Source: an uncultured Bacteroidota bacterium (GTDB taxonomy: Bacteria > Bacteroidota > Bacteroidia > Flavobacteriales > Flavobacteriaceae). From it: a stretch of 64,000 bases of DNA. Where the stretch lies: contig CAJXVU010000005.1 of NCBI GenBank assembly GCA_913062555.1, forward strand, positions 1 through 64,000, written 5' to 3'. The notes under the pieces were generated by a model. That model was not told where the DNA came from. It did no database searches and saw only the letters and a list, made by a program, of their open reading frames with translations. Shown here in pieces: positions 18,212 to 27,812 of this stretch; the stretch's first letter is position 1; each line of letters starts with the position of its first letter. The position numbers and the translations under genes are program-made.

Positions 18212-18335
18212 GTTTATTTTTATGATTTATTTGTTAGACAAAGGAAATACCATAGTCTTTTGTTTACATTAATTGAAGATTAAATCGAGGTTATGCTTTA
18301 AGAATAAGTTGGTGTTTATGTTAACTAAAAGTTAA

Positions 18336-21077
18336 TTAGAAACTATACTTGAGACTTAAGTTAAATTGGCTTCCGTTTTTATAAGAGTTTACTAATTCAT
18401 TAGTAGTAACTCCATTGTTAATACTTCTAATCTTTTGTGTTTGTTCTATACTTGGGTTTAGCAAATTGCTAGCAATTAATTTTAAATCTATTTTTTCTGA
18501 CAGCTTTTTGCTTATGACTAAATCCATAGTAAAGAAGCCCTTTTCAATGATTTCATTATTAAAAAGGACATCGCTATTTGCAAAATCTTCTGGAGATCCT
18601 AAAGCAAATATTTTATCTGAAGAATAATTACCTGTTAGGGTTGCTATAAATGCGTTTTCAGATTGAGAATTATACCCTAAAGATGCATTCAGTATTAAAT
18701 TTGAAGCACCTTGTAAATCGGTTTTCTTATAATTATTATATTGAAATGCTCCGCCTAAATCTTGATTAAACCACATTTTACTCAGATTAGCATTGAAGTT
18801 TAAAATGCTTTTATCGTCTTCGTTTTCAATGAGGTTCAATCGGGTTTCTAATTCAATCCCAAAAACATTAGCTGCTTTACCAGTGTTGGCATATTCAAAA
18901 ATTCCCGATGACCCTCTTGTTTGGGCTAAATTGATAGGGTTTTTAATTTGTTTATAAAAGGTGGTTGCTGAAATTAATTCACCATGCTTCGGAAAGAATT
19001 CCCATTTTAAATCGATATTAGTCACTTCCGATTTTTCTAAATCTGGAACTCCTCGTGTTACACGCCCGGTTGGAGACACGTATTCAAAAGGGGCTAATTC
19101 TTTAAATTCAGGCAGTGTTTGAGTTAAGCTAGCTGCAAAGCGCAAAAAGTGCTTTTCGCTGAGTTGGTATTTAAGGTTGGTACTCGGAAAAACTTCAGCA
19201 TATTTTTTAGTAATAGATCCAACACGACCCACATAATTTGCAACATCCCATAAAATAGTAATATCGTCTTTCTCATAACGCAGTCCAACCGTTCCAGAAA
19301 AGGACTTGTTAATTCCAAAATCTAAATTGGCAAATCCGGCATAAATATTTAGATTGGCATTATATCTATCGGCATCTCGTACTCTGAGTACTATTCCGTT
19401 ATTAAAATTGCTCGTTGTGAATGTGTCCGAAAATTGATCTATAGTTTCGACCTGAAAATCTCGAGCTCTAACGCCTATAAATAAGGAAATGAAATTTCGC
19501 TCTTTTTGACGAATATTAGCACCAATATTAAGTTTGAAAGGCATGACCTCTTCAGCGTCAAGCTTTCCGAAGGCAATAGCGTCTAACACATAAGCGTTGT
19601 ATTCTATATCTTCAATTTTCTGACTCGATTTTCGTTGTTGGAAATCGCCAACATGAGCGTATTGCACGGTGTTTTCGTCTAAAATATTAGCTTCATTTCT
19701 AATTCTATTTGGTTCTTCTGCCAATACAAAATTATAACCTGAGGCCCATTTAAGTCGGTGGTTTTCCGAAAGCTTATGGTTACCAAGAATTTGATTTATA
19801 AACACTGTTGTTTGTTTGAAATTTTGGTCTCTAACAAAAGCTCCATCTTCTTGAGGGTCTTGATCAAAGACATAACCTAATCCATTTCTGCCTTGTTCAT
19901 AGACATTGTCAATGCCCTTATTAACCGCTAGAAAATTATATGAAATTCTATGATTGCTATTTAATTTTAGCTTGGCATTAAGATAGCCAGTGGTATTTGT
20001 GTTTGAGGTAAAGGTTTCGGTATCGGTAAATGAATTGTCTAATATATTTGATCGGTAACTTTTAAAAAGACCATTTTGAGATTCAAATAATTTTGAATGC
20101 GAACCCGCTGCGAATACAGAGAAAGTTTTGTTTAACAGTGTAAAAGATTGACCACCAGAAAAAGAAATGCCGTAGTTCATTGGTTTCGGGAGAGATACTG
20201 GATCCCAACCTTGATTGGTGATTAAATCGACAGTTGCATATTTTTTTTTATGAAAGCCTAGGCTAACATTATCACTAATAATGCTTTTTTTAAAATCGCC
20301 ATCAAGACTTGTGACATTAGAATTTGTTCCAGCATTTAAACTTAAGCTGAATTCTTTTTTGGAATAAGATTTTGACAGCAGATCTACATTCCCCGAAGTT
20401 TGATCGGCATATCCTGAAGTGGTATAGGTTTTACTAATCCCAATATTTTGAATCAAATTGGTCGAGAATAAATTCAAATTGATATTTTTATTTTCAATAT
20501 CATCTGAAGGGATGGGTAAGCCATTCATTGTAGTCGATAAATAACGATCACCTAAGCCTCTAATATAAATATCACCTGAGCCTTCACTTTTGGTAACCCC
20601 AGAAATTTTGGTTGTGGCATTGGCAGCATTAGAGACTCCTATTTTTGAGAGTCTATCGGCGCCAATACTTTCTTTAATGGTAACCGCTTTTCGCTGCTCT
20701 AATAACAAGGCAACTTCGCTTTCTCTTTTGGTCGTTGTTGTAATTATAATTTCATCAAGTGCTGCCGTGCTGGCGTCCATTGAGATATTAATCTCGGTAG
20801 TCTTATCGGCAATAATCTCTGTAATTATTTCTTGAGTTTCATAACCTACAAAACTGAATTGCAAAATGTATTCACCTGGGTTTAAATTTTCAAAAAGATA
20901 AAGCCCATCAAAATCAGATGTCGTCCCTGTTGTCGTTCCTTTTATTAAAACATTTGCAAAGGCAAGGGGTTCATTGTTATAAGCTTTATCTGTTAGTAGT
21001 CCTTTAACAGAACCTGTGTTTTGAGCATGCATAAATGTTGCTGCTAACATCAATAATAATACTGTAAATTTTTTCAT
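18336..21077 (-). CDS. TonB-dependent receptor with carboxypeptidase-regulatory-like domain
   Basis: A 913-residue outer-membrane receptor. I choose the start at 21077 (MKKFTVLLLMLAATFMHAQ), which gives a clean signal peptide; an in-frame ATG 13 codons upstream does not. Residues about 22-105 are the beta-sandwich N-terminal extension (GSVKGLL...GTTTGTTSDFDGLY), then the plug (about 125-235, with IYIRGLGDRYLSTTMNGLPIP) and the beta-barrel, ending in Phe (NLSLKYSF). It is expected to import a TonB-energised ligand with the lipoprotein encoded downstream. Ligand not identifiable. Confidence 0.88.
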   Translation of the reverse strand: MKKFTVLLLMLAATFMHAQNTGSVKGLLTDKAYNNEPLAFANVLIKGTTTGTTSDFDGLYLFENLNPGEYILQFSFVGYETQEIITEIIADKTTEINISMDASTAALDEIIITTTTKRESEVALLLEQRKAVTIKESIGADRLSKIGVSNAANATTKISGVTKSEGSGDIYIRGLGDRYLSTTMNGLPIPSDDIENKNINLNLFSTNLIQNIGISKTYTTSGYADQTSGNVDLLSKSYSKKEFSLSLNAGTNSNVTSLDGDFKKSIISDNVSLGFHKKKYATVDLITNQGWDPVSLPKPMNYGISFSGGQSFTLLNKTFSVFAAGSHSKLFESQNGLFKSYRSNILDNSFTDTETFTSNTNTTGYLNAKLKLNSNHRISYNFLAVNKGIDNVYEQGRNGLGYVFDQDPQEDGAFVRDQNFKQTTVFINQILGNHKLSENHRLKWASGYNFVLAEEPNRIRNEANILDENTVQYAHVGDFQQRKSSQKIEDIEYNAYVLDAIAFGKLDAEEVMPFKLNIGANIRQKERNFISLFIGVRARDFQVETIDQFSDTFTTSNFNNGIVLRVRDADRYNANLNIYAGFANLDFGINKSFSGTVGLRYEKDDITILWDVANYVGRVGSITKKYAEVFPSTNLKYQLSEKHFLRFAASLTQTLPEFKELAPFEYVSPTGRVTRGVPDLEKSEVTNIDLKWEFFPKHGELISATTFYKQIKNPINLAQTRGSSGIFEYANTGKAANVFGIELETRLNLIENEDDKSILNFNANLSKMWFNQDLGGAFQYNNYKKTDLQGASNLILNASLGYNSQSENAFIATLTGNYSSDKIFALGSPEDFANSDVLFNNEIIEKGFFTMDLVISKKLSEKIDLKLIASNLLNPSIEQTQKIRSINNGVTTNELVNSYKNGSQFNLSLKYSF

Positions 21078-21301
21078 TAGTTTTTGTACGTTTCTAAGAG
21101 CAAAGAAACTGGTCATGTGTAAAGAAGAGGTTAATCACATGTTAAACCTAAGTGTCAATTACATTATATAATTGTTATCTGAAGCTTAGATTAACATTAT
21201 CTCACAACATGAAATTAACATTGAACCTTAGTGAAGCCGTCGTTAATTTATTGGGGTTATGAATTAAAAATAATTATATTGTGCACGCTTAATATGCTAC
21301 T

Positions 21302-22645
21302 ATGAATTGGGAACAATTACTCTCCTTGAAGCGCTATGGAGATACCAACAAACGCTTACGAAAAGAACAAGATGAAACTCGTTTAGGATTTGAGGTTGAT
21401 TATGATCGCATTATATTTTCCTCCGAATTTAGAAGTCTTCAGGATAAAACTCAAGTAATTCCCTTATCACAAACAGATTTTGTACATACTCGTTTAACCC
21501 ACAGTTTGGAAGTAAGTGTTGTAGGGCGATCATTAGGGCGGCAAGTAGGGCTGAAAATTTTGGAGAAATACCCTCATTTAAAAGAAGTACATGGGTATCA
21601 AGCTAATGATTTTGGGGCTATTGTTGCTTCGGCAGCATTGGCTCATGATATTGGAAATCCACCATTTGGTCATTCTGGCGAAAAAGCCATTGGTCATTTT
21701 TTTTATGATGGGAAAGGCAAACAATATTCCTCAGAATTATCTAAAAAAGAATATCAAGATTTATGTGATTTTGAAGGGAATGCCAACGGATTTAAAATCG
21801 TAACGCAATCAAGAACCGGAAGAGAAGGGGGCTTGCGATTAAGTTATGCAACACTTGGAGCATTTACAAAATATCCTAAGGAATCCTTACCTAAAAAAGC
21901 AACCGCTCATATTGCCGATAAAAAGTATGGCTTTTTTCAAAGTGAAAAGGATGGCTTTACAGATATCGCCAATGAATTAGGACTCAAACAAACACGTAGT
22001 GGAAAGGATGTGAGTTATGCAAGGCATCCTTTAGCATTTTTGGTTGAAGCCGCCGATGATATATGCTATACCATTATTGATTTTGAAGATGGAATTAATT
22101 TAGGATTGATTCAAGAAGAATTTGCTCTCGAATATCTCATTAAATTAGTTAAAGGCAGTATTAATACCAGTAAATATCACACGTTAACCAATACTCAAGA
22201 TCGAGTGAGTTATTTAAGAGCTTTAGCAATAAATACCTTAATTAATGAAACTGTAAGTGTTTTTATGACTCATGAAGATGAAATTTTAAGTGGAAGTTTC
22301 TCTACGGCATTATTAGATAAGAGTAAATATGAAGCTCAAATTAATGACATTCTTAAATTGAGTGTAGAAAATATTTATCAGTCCAAAGAAGTAATAGATA
22401 AGGAAATAGCAGGTTACGAAGTGATTACCCAACTATTGGAAACATTTATAAAGGCTGTAAATAATGTGTATGATGGGCGGCCGTCAAATTATGATAAACT
22501 CATTGTAAAAACCTTACCTGAAACTATAAATATCGACGACGACAAGCTTTACAATAGACTGTTAAGTGTGTGTCATTATGTGGCTTTGCTGTCTGACAGT
22601 AATGCGGTACTTACCTATAAGAAATTAAAAGGAATGGCGTTCTAA
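21302..22645 (+). CDS. dgt: dGTP triphosphohydrolase (HD family)
   Basis: Hydrolyses dGTP (or other dNTPs) to the nucleoside and triphosphate. The 447-residue protein shows the HD metal site: H67 in LTHSLEVS, and H115-D116 in ALAHDIGNPPFGHSGE, plus the distal Asp in VEAADDICYTIIDFEDG. N-terminal EFRSLQDKTQV is the usual dGTPase opening. It converges on dxs with only six bases between stop codons. Confidence 0.92.
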   Translation: MNWEQLLSLKRYGDTNKRLRKEQDETRLGFEVDYDRIIFSSEFRSLQDKTQVIPLSQTDFVHTRLTHSLEVSVVGRSLGRQVGLKILEKYPHLKEVHGYQANDFGAIVASAALAHDIGNPPFGHSGEKAIGHFFYDGKGKQYSSELSKKEYQDLCDFEGNANGFKIVTQSRTGREGGLRLSYATLGAFTKYPKESLPKKATAHIADKKYGFFQSEKDGFTDIANELGLKQTRSGKDVSYARHPLAFLVEAADDICYTIIDFEDGINLGLIQEEFALEYLIKLVKGSINTSKYHTLTNTQDRVSYLRALAINTLINETVSVFMTHEDEILSGSFSTALLDKSKYEAQINDILKLSVENIYQSKEVIDKEIAGYEVITQLLETFIKAVNNVYDGRPSNYDKLIVKTLPETINIDDDKLYNRLLSVCHYVALLSDSNAVLTYKKLKGMAF

Positions 22646-22651
22646 ATCCGT

Positions 22652-24427
22652 TTACTTTCCTTTTATGAAAAGATTCGTGTTTTTTAAAGCAGATATAGTC
22701 TGTGATATATGATCAACACTAATAGAAGCTTCCATCTGGAGTTCATGAACTTTTCCATGTTCTATAAATTGATCGGGTACGCCTAAAAGAGTCATCTTAT
22801 TTTTATAGTTATATTGTGCTGCAAATTCTAGAATTGCAGAACCAAAACCGCCATGTTTAGCACCATCTTCAACAGTGATAACCGCATCGTAAGACGTCAT
22901 AATTTCGTGAAGTAAAGCTTCATCTAGTGGTTTTACAAAGCGCATATCATAATGTGAAACTTTAGAATCTATAATCGCTTCACTCACATTTTTAGCAATG
23001 GCTCCAATGCTTAAAACGGCAATGTTTTGACCTTTTTCTAATTGAACACCTCTCCCAATTTCAATTTTAGAAAAGGGTTGTTTCCAATCGATGGTAACTC
23101 CTCTTCCTCTAGGATACCGAAGCGCGATTGGGCCATCTAGTCCGAGTTGGGCCGTATACATCATATTACGTAACTCTATTTCGTTTCGAGGTGCAAAAAT
23201 AATGAGATTTGGGATACATCTTAAATAAGCTAAATCAAATACACCGTGGTGAGTAGCACCATCTTCTCCAACTAACCCTGCCCGATCCAGACAAAATATA
23301 ACAGGTAGTTTTTGAAGCGCCACATCGTGAATAACCTGGTCATAAGCACGCTGCAAAAAAGTAGAATAAATGTTGCAAAACGGAATTAATCCCTGAGTGG
23401 CCATTCCTGCGGAAAGAGTCACTGCATGTTGTTCGGCAATTCCAACATCAAATGCGCGATCGGGAATTTCTTCCATCATGTATTTTAGAGAACTTCCGGT
23501 TGGCATTGCAGGAGTGATACCAACAATATTTTTGTTTTGTTTGGCGAGTTCTACTATAGTATGTCCAAATACATCTTGATATTTTGGCAGACTAGAGTTA
23601 GATTTTGTTAATAATTCACCGGTTTTTGCGTCAAATTTACCAGGGGCATGGTAGATAACTTGATTTTCTTCAGCTTTTTTTAAGCCTCTTCCTTTGGTTG
23701 TTATAATATGTAAAAACTTTGGCCCTTTTACCGACTTTAATCGCTGTAATTCGGCAATAACCAAATTGAGATCATGACCATCTATGGGACCGGAGTAATT
23801 AAAATTAAGAGCTTCAAAAATATTGTCCTGTTTTTGAGTGCCCTTTTTTACATTGGTTAAATATTGTTTTAAAGCCCCTACGCTTGGGTCAATTCCTATA
23901 GCATTGTCATTTAAAATAACGAGTAAATTCGCATTCGTGACTCCGGCGTGATTCAGACCTTCAAAGGCCATTCCGCCTGCTATAGAAGCATCTCCAATTA
24001 CAGCAATATGATGTTTGTCTTCCCCTTTGATCTGTGAAGCTAAAGCCATCCCCAATGCTGCCGAAATAGAAGTTGATGAATGTCCAACTCCAAAGGCGTC
24101 GTATTGGCTTTCTTCGCGTTTTGGGAACCCTGAGATACCACCTTGTTGTCTGTTAGTGTGAAAGGTTTTTTTTCTTTCAGTTAATATTTTATGACCATAG
24201 GCCTGATGCCCAACATCCCAAATTAATTGATCTTCAGGAGTGTTAAAGACATAGTGAAGTGCCACGGTTAATTCTACCACTCCAAGACTAGCGCCAAGAT
24301 GTCCTTCTTTTGTAGCTACAATATTGATGATAAACTCACGCAATTCCTCTGCAAGTTTAGGCAATTTGTCCATTGATAATTGGCGTAATTCTTTTGGGGA
24401 ATTTATATTTAATAATAAATTGCTCAT
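22652..24427 (-). CDS. dxs: 1-deoxy-D-xylulose-5-phosphate synthase
   Basis: First step of the MEP isoprenoid pathway, condensing pyruvate and glyceraldehyde-3-phosphate with thiamine diphosphate. At 591 residues it is slightly short for the family. Visible: DVGHQAYGHKILT, the thiamine-binding GDASIAGGMAFEGLNHAG with a downstream Asn (LNDNAIGID), and the catalytic glutamate in AEQHAVTLSAGMA; the C-terminal transketolase domain ends with VPDQFIEHG. Its -7 promoter element ends six bases before the ATG, so the mRNA may be leaderless. Confidence 0.95.
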   Translation of the reverse strand: MSNLLLNINSPKELRQLSMDKLPKLAEELREFIINIVATKEGHLGASLGVVELTVALHYVFNTPEDQLIWDVGHQAYGHKILTERKKTFHTNRQQGGISGFPKREESQYDAFGVGHSSTSISAALGMALASQIKGEDKHHIAVIGDASIAGGMAFEGLNHAGVTNANLLVILNDNAIGIDPSVGALKQYLTNVKKGTQKQDNIFEALNFNYSGPIDGHDLNLVIAELQRLKSVKGPKFLHIITTKGRGLKKAEENQVIYHAPGKFDAKTGELLTKSNSSLPKYQDVFGHTIVELAKQNKNIVGITPAMPTGSSLKYMMEEIPDRAFDVGIAEQHAVTLSAGMATQGLIPFCNIYSTFLQRAYDQVIHDVALQKLPVIFCLDRAGLVGEDGATHHGVFDLAYLRCIPNLIIFAPRNEIELRNMMYTAQLGLDGPIALRYPRGRGVTIDWKQPFSKIEIGRGVQLEKGQNIAVLSIGAIAKNVSEAIIDSKVSHYDMRFVKPLDEALLHEIMTSYDAVITVEDGAKHGGFGSAILEFAAQYNYKNKMTLLGVPDQFIEHGKVHELQMEASISVDHISQTISALKNTNLFIKGK

Positions 24428-24433
24428 AGGTTA

Positions 24434-24441
24434 CAAATGTA
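24434..24441 (-). promoter_or_regulatory. -7 element of dxs, predicted leaderless transcript
   Basis: TACATTTG on the minus strand is an exact -7 consensus match. Six bases separate it from the dxs start codon at 24427, placing the transcript start at or beside the ATG. No clear -33 element. Confidence 0.45.
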
Positions 24442-24454
24442 CGTCTTGAAATTG

Positions 24455-24462
24455 TATTTTTG
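24455..24462 (+). promoter_or_regulatory. -7 element of tadA
   Basis: TATTTTTG is an exact -7 consensus match on the plus strand, predicting transcription from about 24468 and a leader of about 45 bases before tadA. It is back-to-back with the dxs promoter. Confidence 0.4.
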
Positions 24463-24514
24463 ATAAGATAGTTGTTATCTCAAATTTAGAGAAACAAGAT
24501 TAATCATTTTAGAA

Positions 24515-24964
24515 ATGGTAAACCCTTTTGACGATATTTATTTTATGAAAAAAGCCTTTCAGGAAGCTGAGATTGCTTTTAAAAAAGGAGAGATTCCTGT
24601 GGGGGCAGTAATTGTTATAGATAATAAAATAATTGCCAGAGCGCATAATTTAACCGAAACCTTAACTGATGTTACGGCTCATGCCGAAATGCAGGCCATT
24701 ACTGCTGCTGCTAATTTTTTGGGCGGTAAATATCTTCAAAATTGCACCTTATATGTTACGCTTGAGCCATGTCAGATGTGTGCTGGTGCTTTGTATTGGA
24801 CTCAGATTAGCAATATTGTATATGGAGCAAAGGACGAGCATAGGGGTTATGGTGTATTGGGAACAAAACTTCATCCTAAAACTAAAATTAAAGGTGGAGT
24901 TCTCGCTGAGGAATCCTCACAATTAATGAAGCGCTTTTTTATTGAAAAGCGCAATTTAAATTGA
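24515..24964 (+). CDS. tadA: tRNA-specific adenosine deaminase
   Basis: Converts A34 to inosine in tRNA-Arg(ACG). A 149-residue zinc deaminase with HAE (H56, E58, in TDVTAHAEMQAI) and PCQMCAGAL (C86, C89). The sequence EPCQMCAGALYWTQISNIVYGA is characteristic of TadA rather than cytidine or guanine deaminases. Divergent from dxs. Confidence 0.92.
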   Translation: MVNPFDDIYFMKKAFQEAEIAFKKGEIPVGAVIVIDNKIIARAHNLTETLTDVTAHAEMQAITAAANFLGGKYLQNCTLYVTLEPCQMCAGALYWTQISNIVYGAKDEHRGYGVLGTKLHPKTKIKGGVLAEESSQLMKRFFIEKRNLN

Positions 24965-25109
24965 ATATTTGTCATTTGTCGGATTTATTCAGCCTTTGAA
25001 CTTTGATTTGACATATTCGTCTCAATATCAGTTATTAAGTCTTTTTTTTCACTAACTTTATCGGTTCCAAACTCCGCATCTTAACCTAATTGATATAAAT
25101 TTTATAGAA

Positions 25110-25724
25110 ATGAAGTTTTACAAATATTTAAGTTTAAGTTTAATTTGTATATACTCTTGTTCTAAGGTTGACGACACTAGCAGTACTCCTGTAATAGAGA
25201 ATCAAATGACGGATAGTAGAGATGGACAGGTTTATGAAACTATTACTATTGGAGCGCAGACTTGGTTTGCCGAAAATTTAAATTATGATACTGAAGATGA
25301 GACGAGCAGGTGTTATAAAGATGATCCTGCAAATTGTTTTTCTTATGGAAGATTATATGAAGGAGAAACTGCTCAAACGATTTGCCCGGAAGGTTGGCAT
25401 TTGGCCTCTGAAGATGAGTGGCAAGCACTTTTTGATTATTTGGGAGGGACGGAAGTGGCCCATGTGTTTTTAGCGCCATATGGTAAACAGCAAGATGAAC
25501 CAATAGGGTTTAATTTGTTGTCTGGAGGACGGTTTTTTGCCAATTTTCAGTTTATAGCTGCAAGAGGATATTATTATACATCAACTGAAGGAGGTCTTGC
25601 GAATTCATACAAGTATATGACATTTTCTCCTGGTGAATCAGTGTCACTTAATGCGACAGCCAGTTCTGCAATTATGCATAGTTGTAGGTGTATTCAGGAT
25701 TCATCACTTTCGTCAGGAGAGTAA
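25110..25724 (+). CDS. FISUMP-domain lipoprotein
   Basis: A 204-residue lipoprotein (lipobox IYSC, C17) with the Fibrobacter succinogenes major paralogous (FISUMP) domain: DGQVYETITIGAQTWFAENLNYDT near the start, YGRLYEGETA, then ICPEGWHLASEDEWQALFDYLGG and the closing SCRCIQD. The domain is common in surface proteins of Bacteroidota, with no known enzyme activity. Four bases separate its stop from that of the convergent small gene. Confidence 0.85.
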   Translation: MKFYKYLSLSLICIYSCSKVDDTSSTPVIENQMTDSRDGQVYETITIGAQTWFAENLNYDTEDETSRCYKDDPANCFSYGRLYEGETAQTICPEGWHLASEDEWQALFDYLGGTEVAHVFLAPYGKQQDEPIGFNLLSGGRFFANFQFIAARGYYYTSTEGGLANSYKYMTFSPGESVSLNATASSAIMHSCRCIQDSSLSSGE

Positions 25725-25728
25725 TTTA

Positions 25729-25953
25729 CTAGTCTTCATGATCGCGCATTTTGTCTAAATTCTCTTTCGTGAGCATATAATCCTGTACATTTTTGCCTTT
25801 CCACCGGTAGTAAGAAAACAATGGAAAGACTACAATAAATAGACCGAGAACTCCAAAACCTATAAGTTTTTGAGAATATGCTACATCCATGAAATATCCA
25901 GAGAGAATACTGCATATACATGCAAAAAATAAAAAGGCGATAAGGTATTTCAT
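25729..25953 (-). CDS. Small two-helix membrane protein, unknown function
   Basis: A 74-residue protein with two hydrophobic segments (about residues 4-22 and 31-48) and a charged C-terminal tail (KGKNVQDYMLTKENLDKMRDHED). No recognised family. It lies 33 bases downstream of the ClC gene on the same strand and is probably co-transcribed with it. Confidence 0.6.
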   Translation of the reverse strand: MKYLIAFLFFACICSILSGYFMDVAYSQKLIGFGVLGLFIVVFPLFSYYRWKGKNVQDYMLTKENLDKMRDHED

Positions 25954-25986
25954 GATCTTAGTTTTTGAAGAGATTAATCAAGTACA

Positions 25987-27768
25987 TTAGGCACTAAAGT
26001 TAATTAATTGTCGTCTATAGGCGGTCAATAACTTGGATTTTGATACAAAACCATAATAGATATCATTTTTTATAACTGGTAAATTCCAAGCACCAGAATT
26101 TTGAAACTTTTTCATTACCGTTTGCATGGAGTCTTTTTCATAAATGATAGTATCAGGAGGGTTATGCATATAGGTATTTACTGTTGTAGTTTGGTAAAGG
26201 GATTGGTCAAACATAAATTCTCGAACATCATCTAATAAAATAACCCCGACAAGTTGTTGTTCAGTATTCGTGACAGGAAATAAATTTCTTGTCGACTTAG
26301 CAACGCCATCATGAAGCATTTCACCTAAGGTCATAGAAGGCTTTAAGCTGACAAAATTTTTCTCTATGACACTCTCTAGCTTCATTAAAGTAAGAACATT
26401 TTGATCCTTATTTTGTGTTAAAAGTTGTCCTTTTTTCGCAAGTTCTCGAGTATAAATAGTATGATCCAAGGTGTTTTTTGTGATAATGAAGGAAATTGCA
26501 ACAGCAATCATTAAGGGAACAAATAACTCATACCCTCCAGTAATTTCAGCAATTAAGAATATTGCGGTTAGCGGCGCATGTAACACACCAGCGATCAGTC
26601 CAGCCATCCCAATAAGGGTAAAGTTAGTTTCAGAGACCTGTAAACCAAAGCCAAGGTTGTTTATAATTTTGGCGACCACATTACCTAGAGCACTTCCCAT
26701 AACCAAAGTTGGAATAAAGACACCACCTACCCCGCCAGCGGCAAAAGTTGTGGTCATGGCTACTGCTTTGAAAAAAGTAATTCCAATTAATAAGGCTATA
26801 ATGACCCAAATGTTATCTATATATTTATCAAAAGGGGTTTGTCCTAGCGCATGCATATGGTCTCCCACCAAAAGATCGTTAATAAAACCGAAGCCTTCAC
26901 CGTATAAAGGGGGAATAAAATAAAGCATTATACCAATAGCTAAGCCCCCAATAATAAGTTTTTGGAGCCGTGTTTTAAAACGCTCAAAAAAGGACATGAT
27001 CCCAAAATACATCTTTGTAAAATATATGGATGCAAATCCGGTTCCAATACCTAAGACAATATAAAAGAGCGTGTCTTGAATTTCGAATTTATCTGTGATA
27101 TTAAAATTGAAAATAAGCTCATCACCCAAAAAAAAGTAAGAAGTTAGCACCGATGACACCGATGCAATTAACAAAGGAAGTAAAGACGCGAAAGTTAAAT
27201 CTAAACTAAAGACTTCAACAGCAAAAATAATCGCAGCAATAGGGGATTTGAAAATTGATGAGATTGCAGCTGCTGTAGCGCAGCCAATAAGTAATGTTCT
27301 CGTTTTACGATCGATATGAAAAAGTTTTCCAATATTTGAACTTATGGCAGATCCAGAGGCAACGGCAGGACCTAAGAGTCCGACAGAACCGCCAAATCCA
27401 ACTGTTAATGGCGCAGCAATTAATGGGTAATAAATTTTATTACGTGCTAAAAGGCCTCCTTTTTTAGATAATGAATATAGGATGGAAGGAATAGCGTGTT
27501 CAATAGGTTTTTTAGAAACGTACTTTATAAATAGATACACCAAAAATAAACCGACAATTGGCAAGATGAAATAGAGTTGATTCTGAGAAAAAATAATACC
27601 ATCTTCCAATAAAGACTCAATGGTGAAGGTGATATTTTTTAGTATCACCGCAGCAAGACCAGAGAGCAGACCAACAAGTATGCTTAATAAAAAAACGAAA
27701 TTTTTTTGAGAGATATGCTTGTATCTCCAAATTAAAAAACGTGTTAATAGGTTTTTTTTAGGCATCAT
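25987..27768 (-). CDS. ClC-family chloride channel/transporter with CBS domains
   Basis: A 593-residue ClC protein: about ten membrane helices (to residue 435) and a cytoplasmic pair of CBS domains (about 450-590). The anion-path segment reads GFGGSVGLLGPAVASG: the gating glutamate (E148 in E. coli ClC) is Leu132. The internal proton glutamate (E203 in E. coli) is Val186 in SPIAAIIFAVEVFSL, as in animal ClC channels. GGVGGVFIPTLVMGSALG matches the conserved helix N. Loss of both glutamates predicts a passive anion channel or uncoupled carrier, not a proton exchanger. It is downstream of aspS, after a terminator. Confidence 0.88.
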   Translation of the reverse strand: MMPKKNLLTRFLIWRYKHISQKNFVFLLSILVGLLSGLAAVILKNITFTIESLLEDGIIFSQNQLYFILPIVGLFLVYLFIKYVSKKPIEHAIPSILYSLSKKGGLLARNKIYYPLIAAPLTVGFGGSVGLLGPAVASGSAISSNIGKLFHIDRKTRTLLIGCATAAAISSIFKSPIAAIIFAVEVFSLDLTFASLLPLLIASVSSVLTSYFFLGDELIFNFNITDKFEIQDTLFYIVLGIGTGFASIYFTKMYFGIMSFFERFKTRLQKLIIGGLAIGIMLYFIPPLYGEGFGFINDLLVGDHMHALGQTPFDKYIDNIWVIIALLIGITFFKAVAMTTTFAAGGVGGVFIPTLVMGSALGNVVAKIINNLGFGLQVSETNFTLIGMAGLIAGVLHAPLTAIFLIAEITGGYELFVPLMIAVAISFIITKNTLDHTIYTRELAKKGQLLTQNKDQNVLTLMKLESVIEKNFVSLKPSMTLGEMLHDGVAKSTRNLFPVTNTEQQLVGVILLDDVREFMFDQSLYQTTTVNTYMHNPPDTIIYEKDSMQTVMKKFQNSGAWNLPVIKNDIYYGFVSKSKLLTAYRRQLINFSA

Positions 27769-27778
27769 ATAAAGCTAA

Positions 27779-27808
27779 TAAAAAAAATCCTGCGAAAAGC
27801 AGGATTTA
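27779..27808 (-). terminator. Intrinsic terminator after aspS
   Basis: On the minus strand AAATCCTGC-TTTTC-GCAGGATTT forms a stem ending in a run of T, beginning about 5 bases after the aspS stop. It separates aspS from the ClC gene, which starts 11 bases beyond it. Confidence 0.8.
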
Positions 27809-27812
27809 ATAA

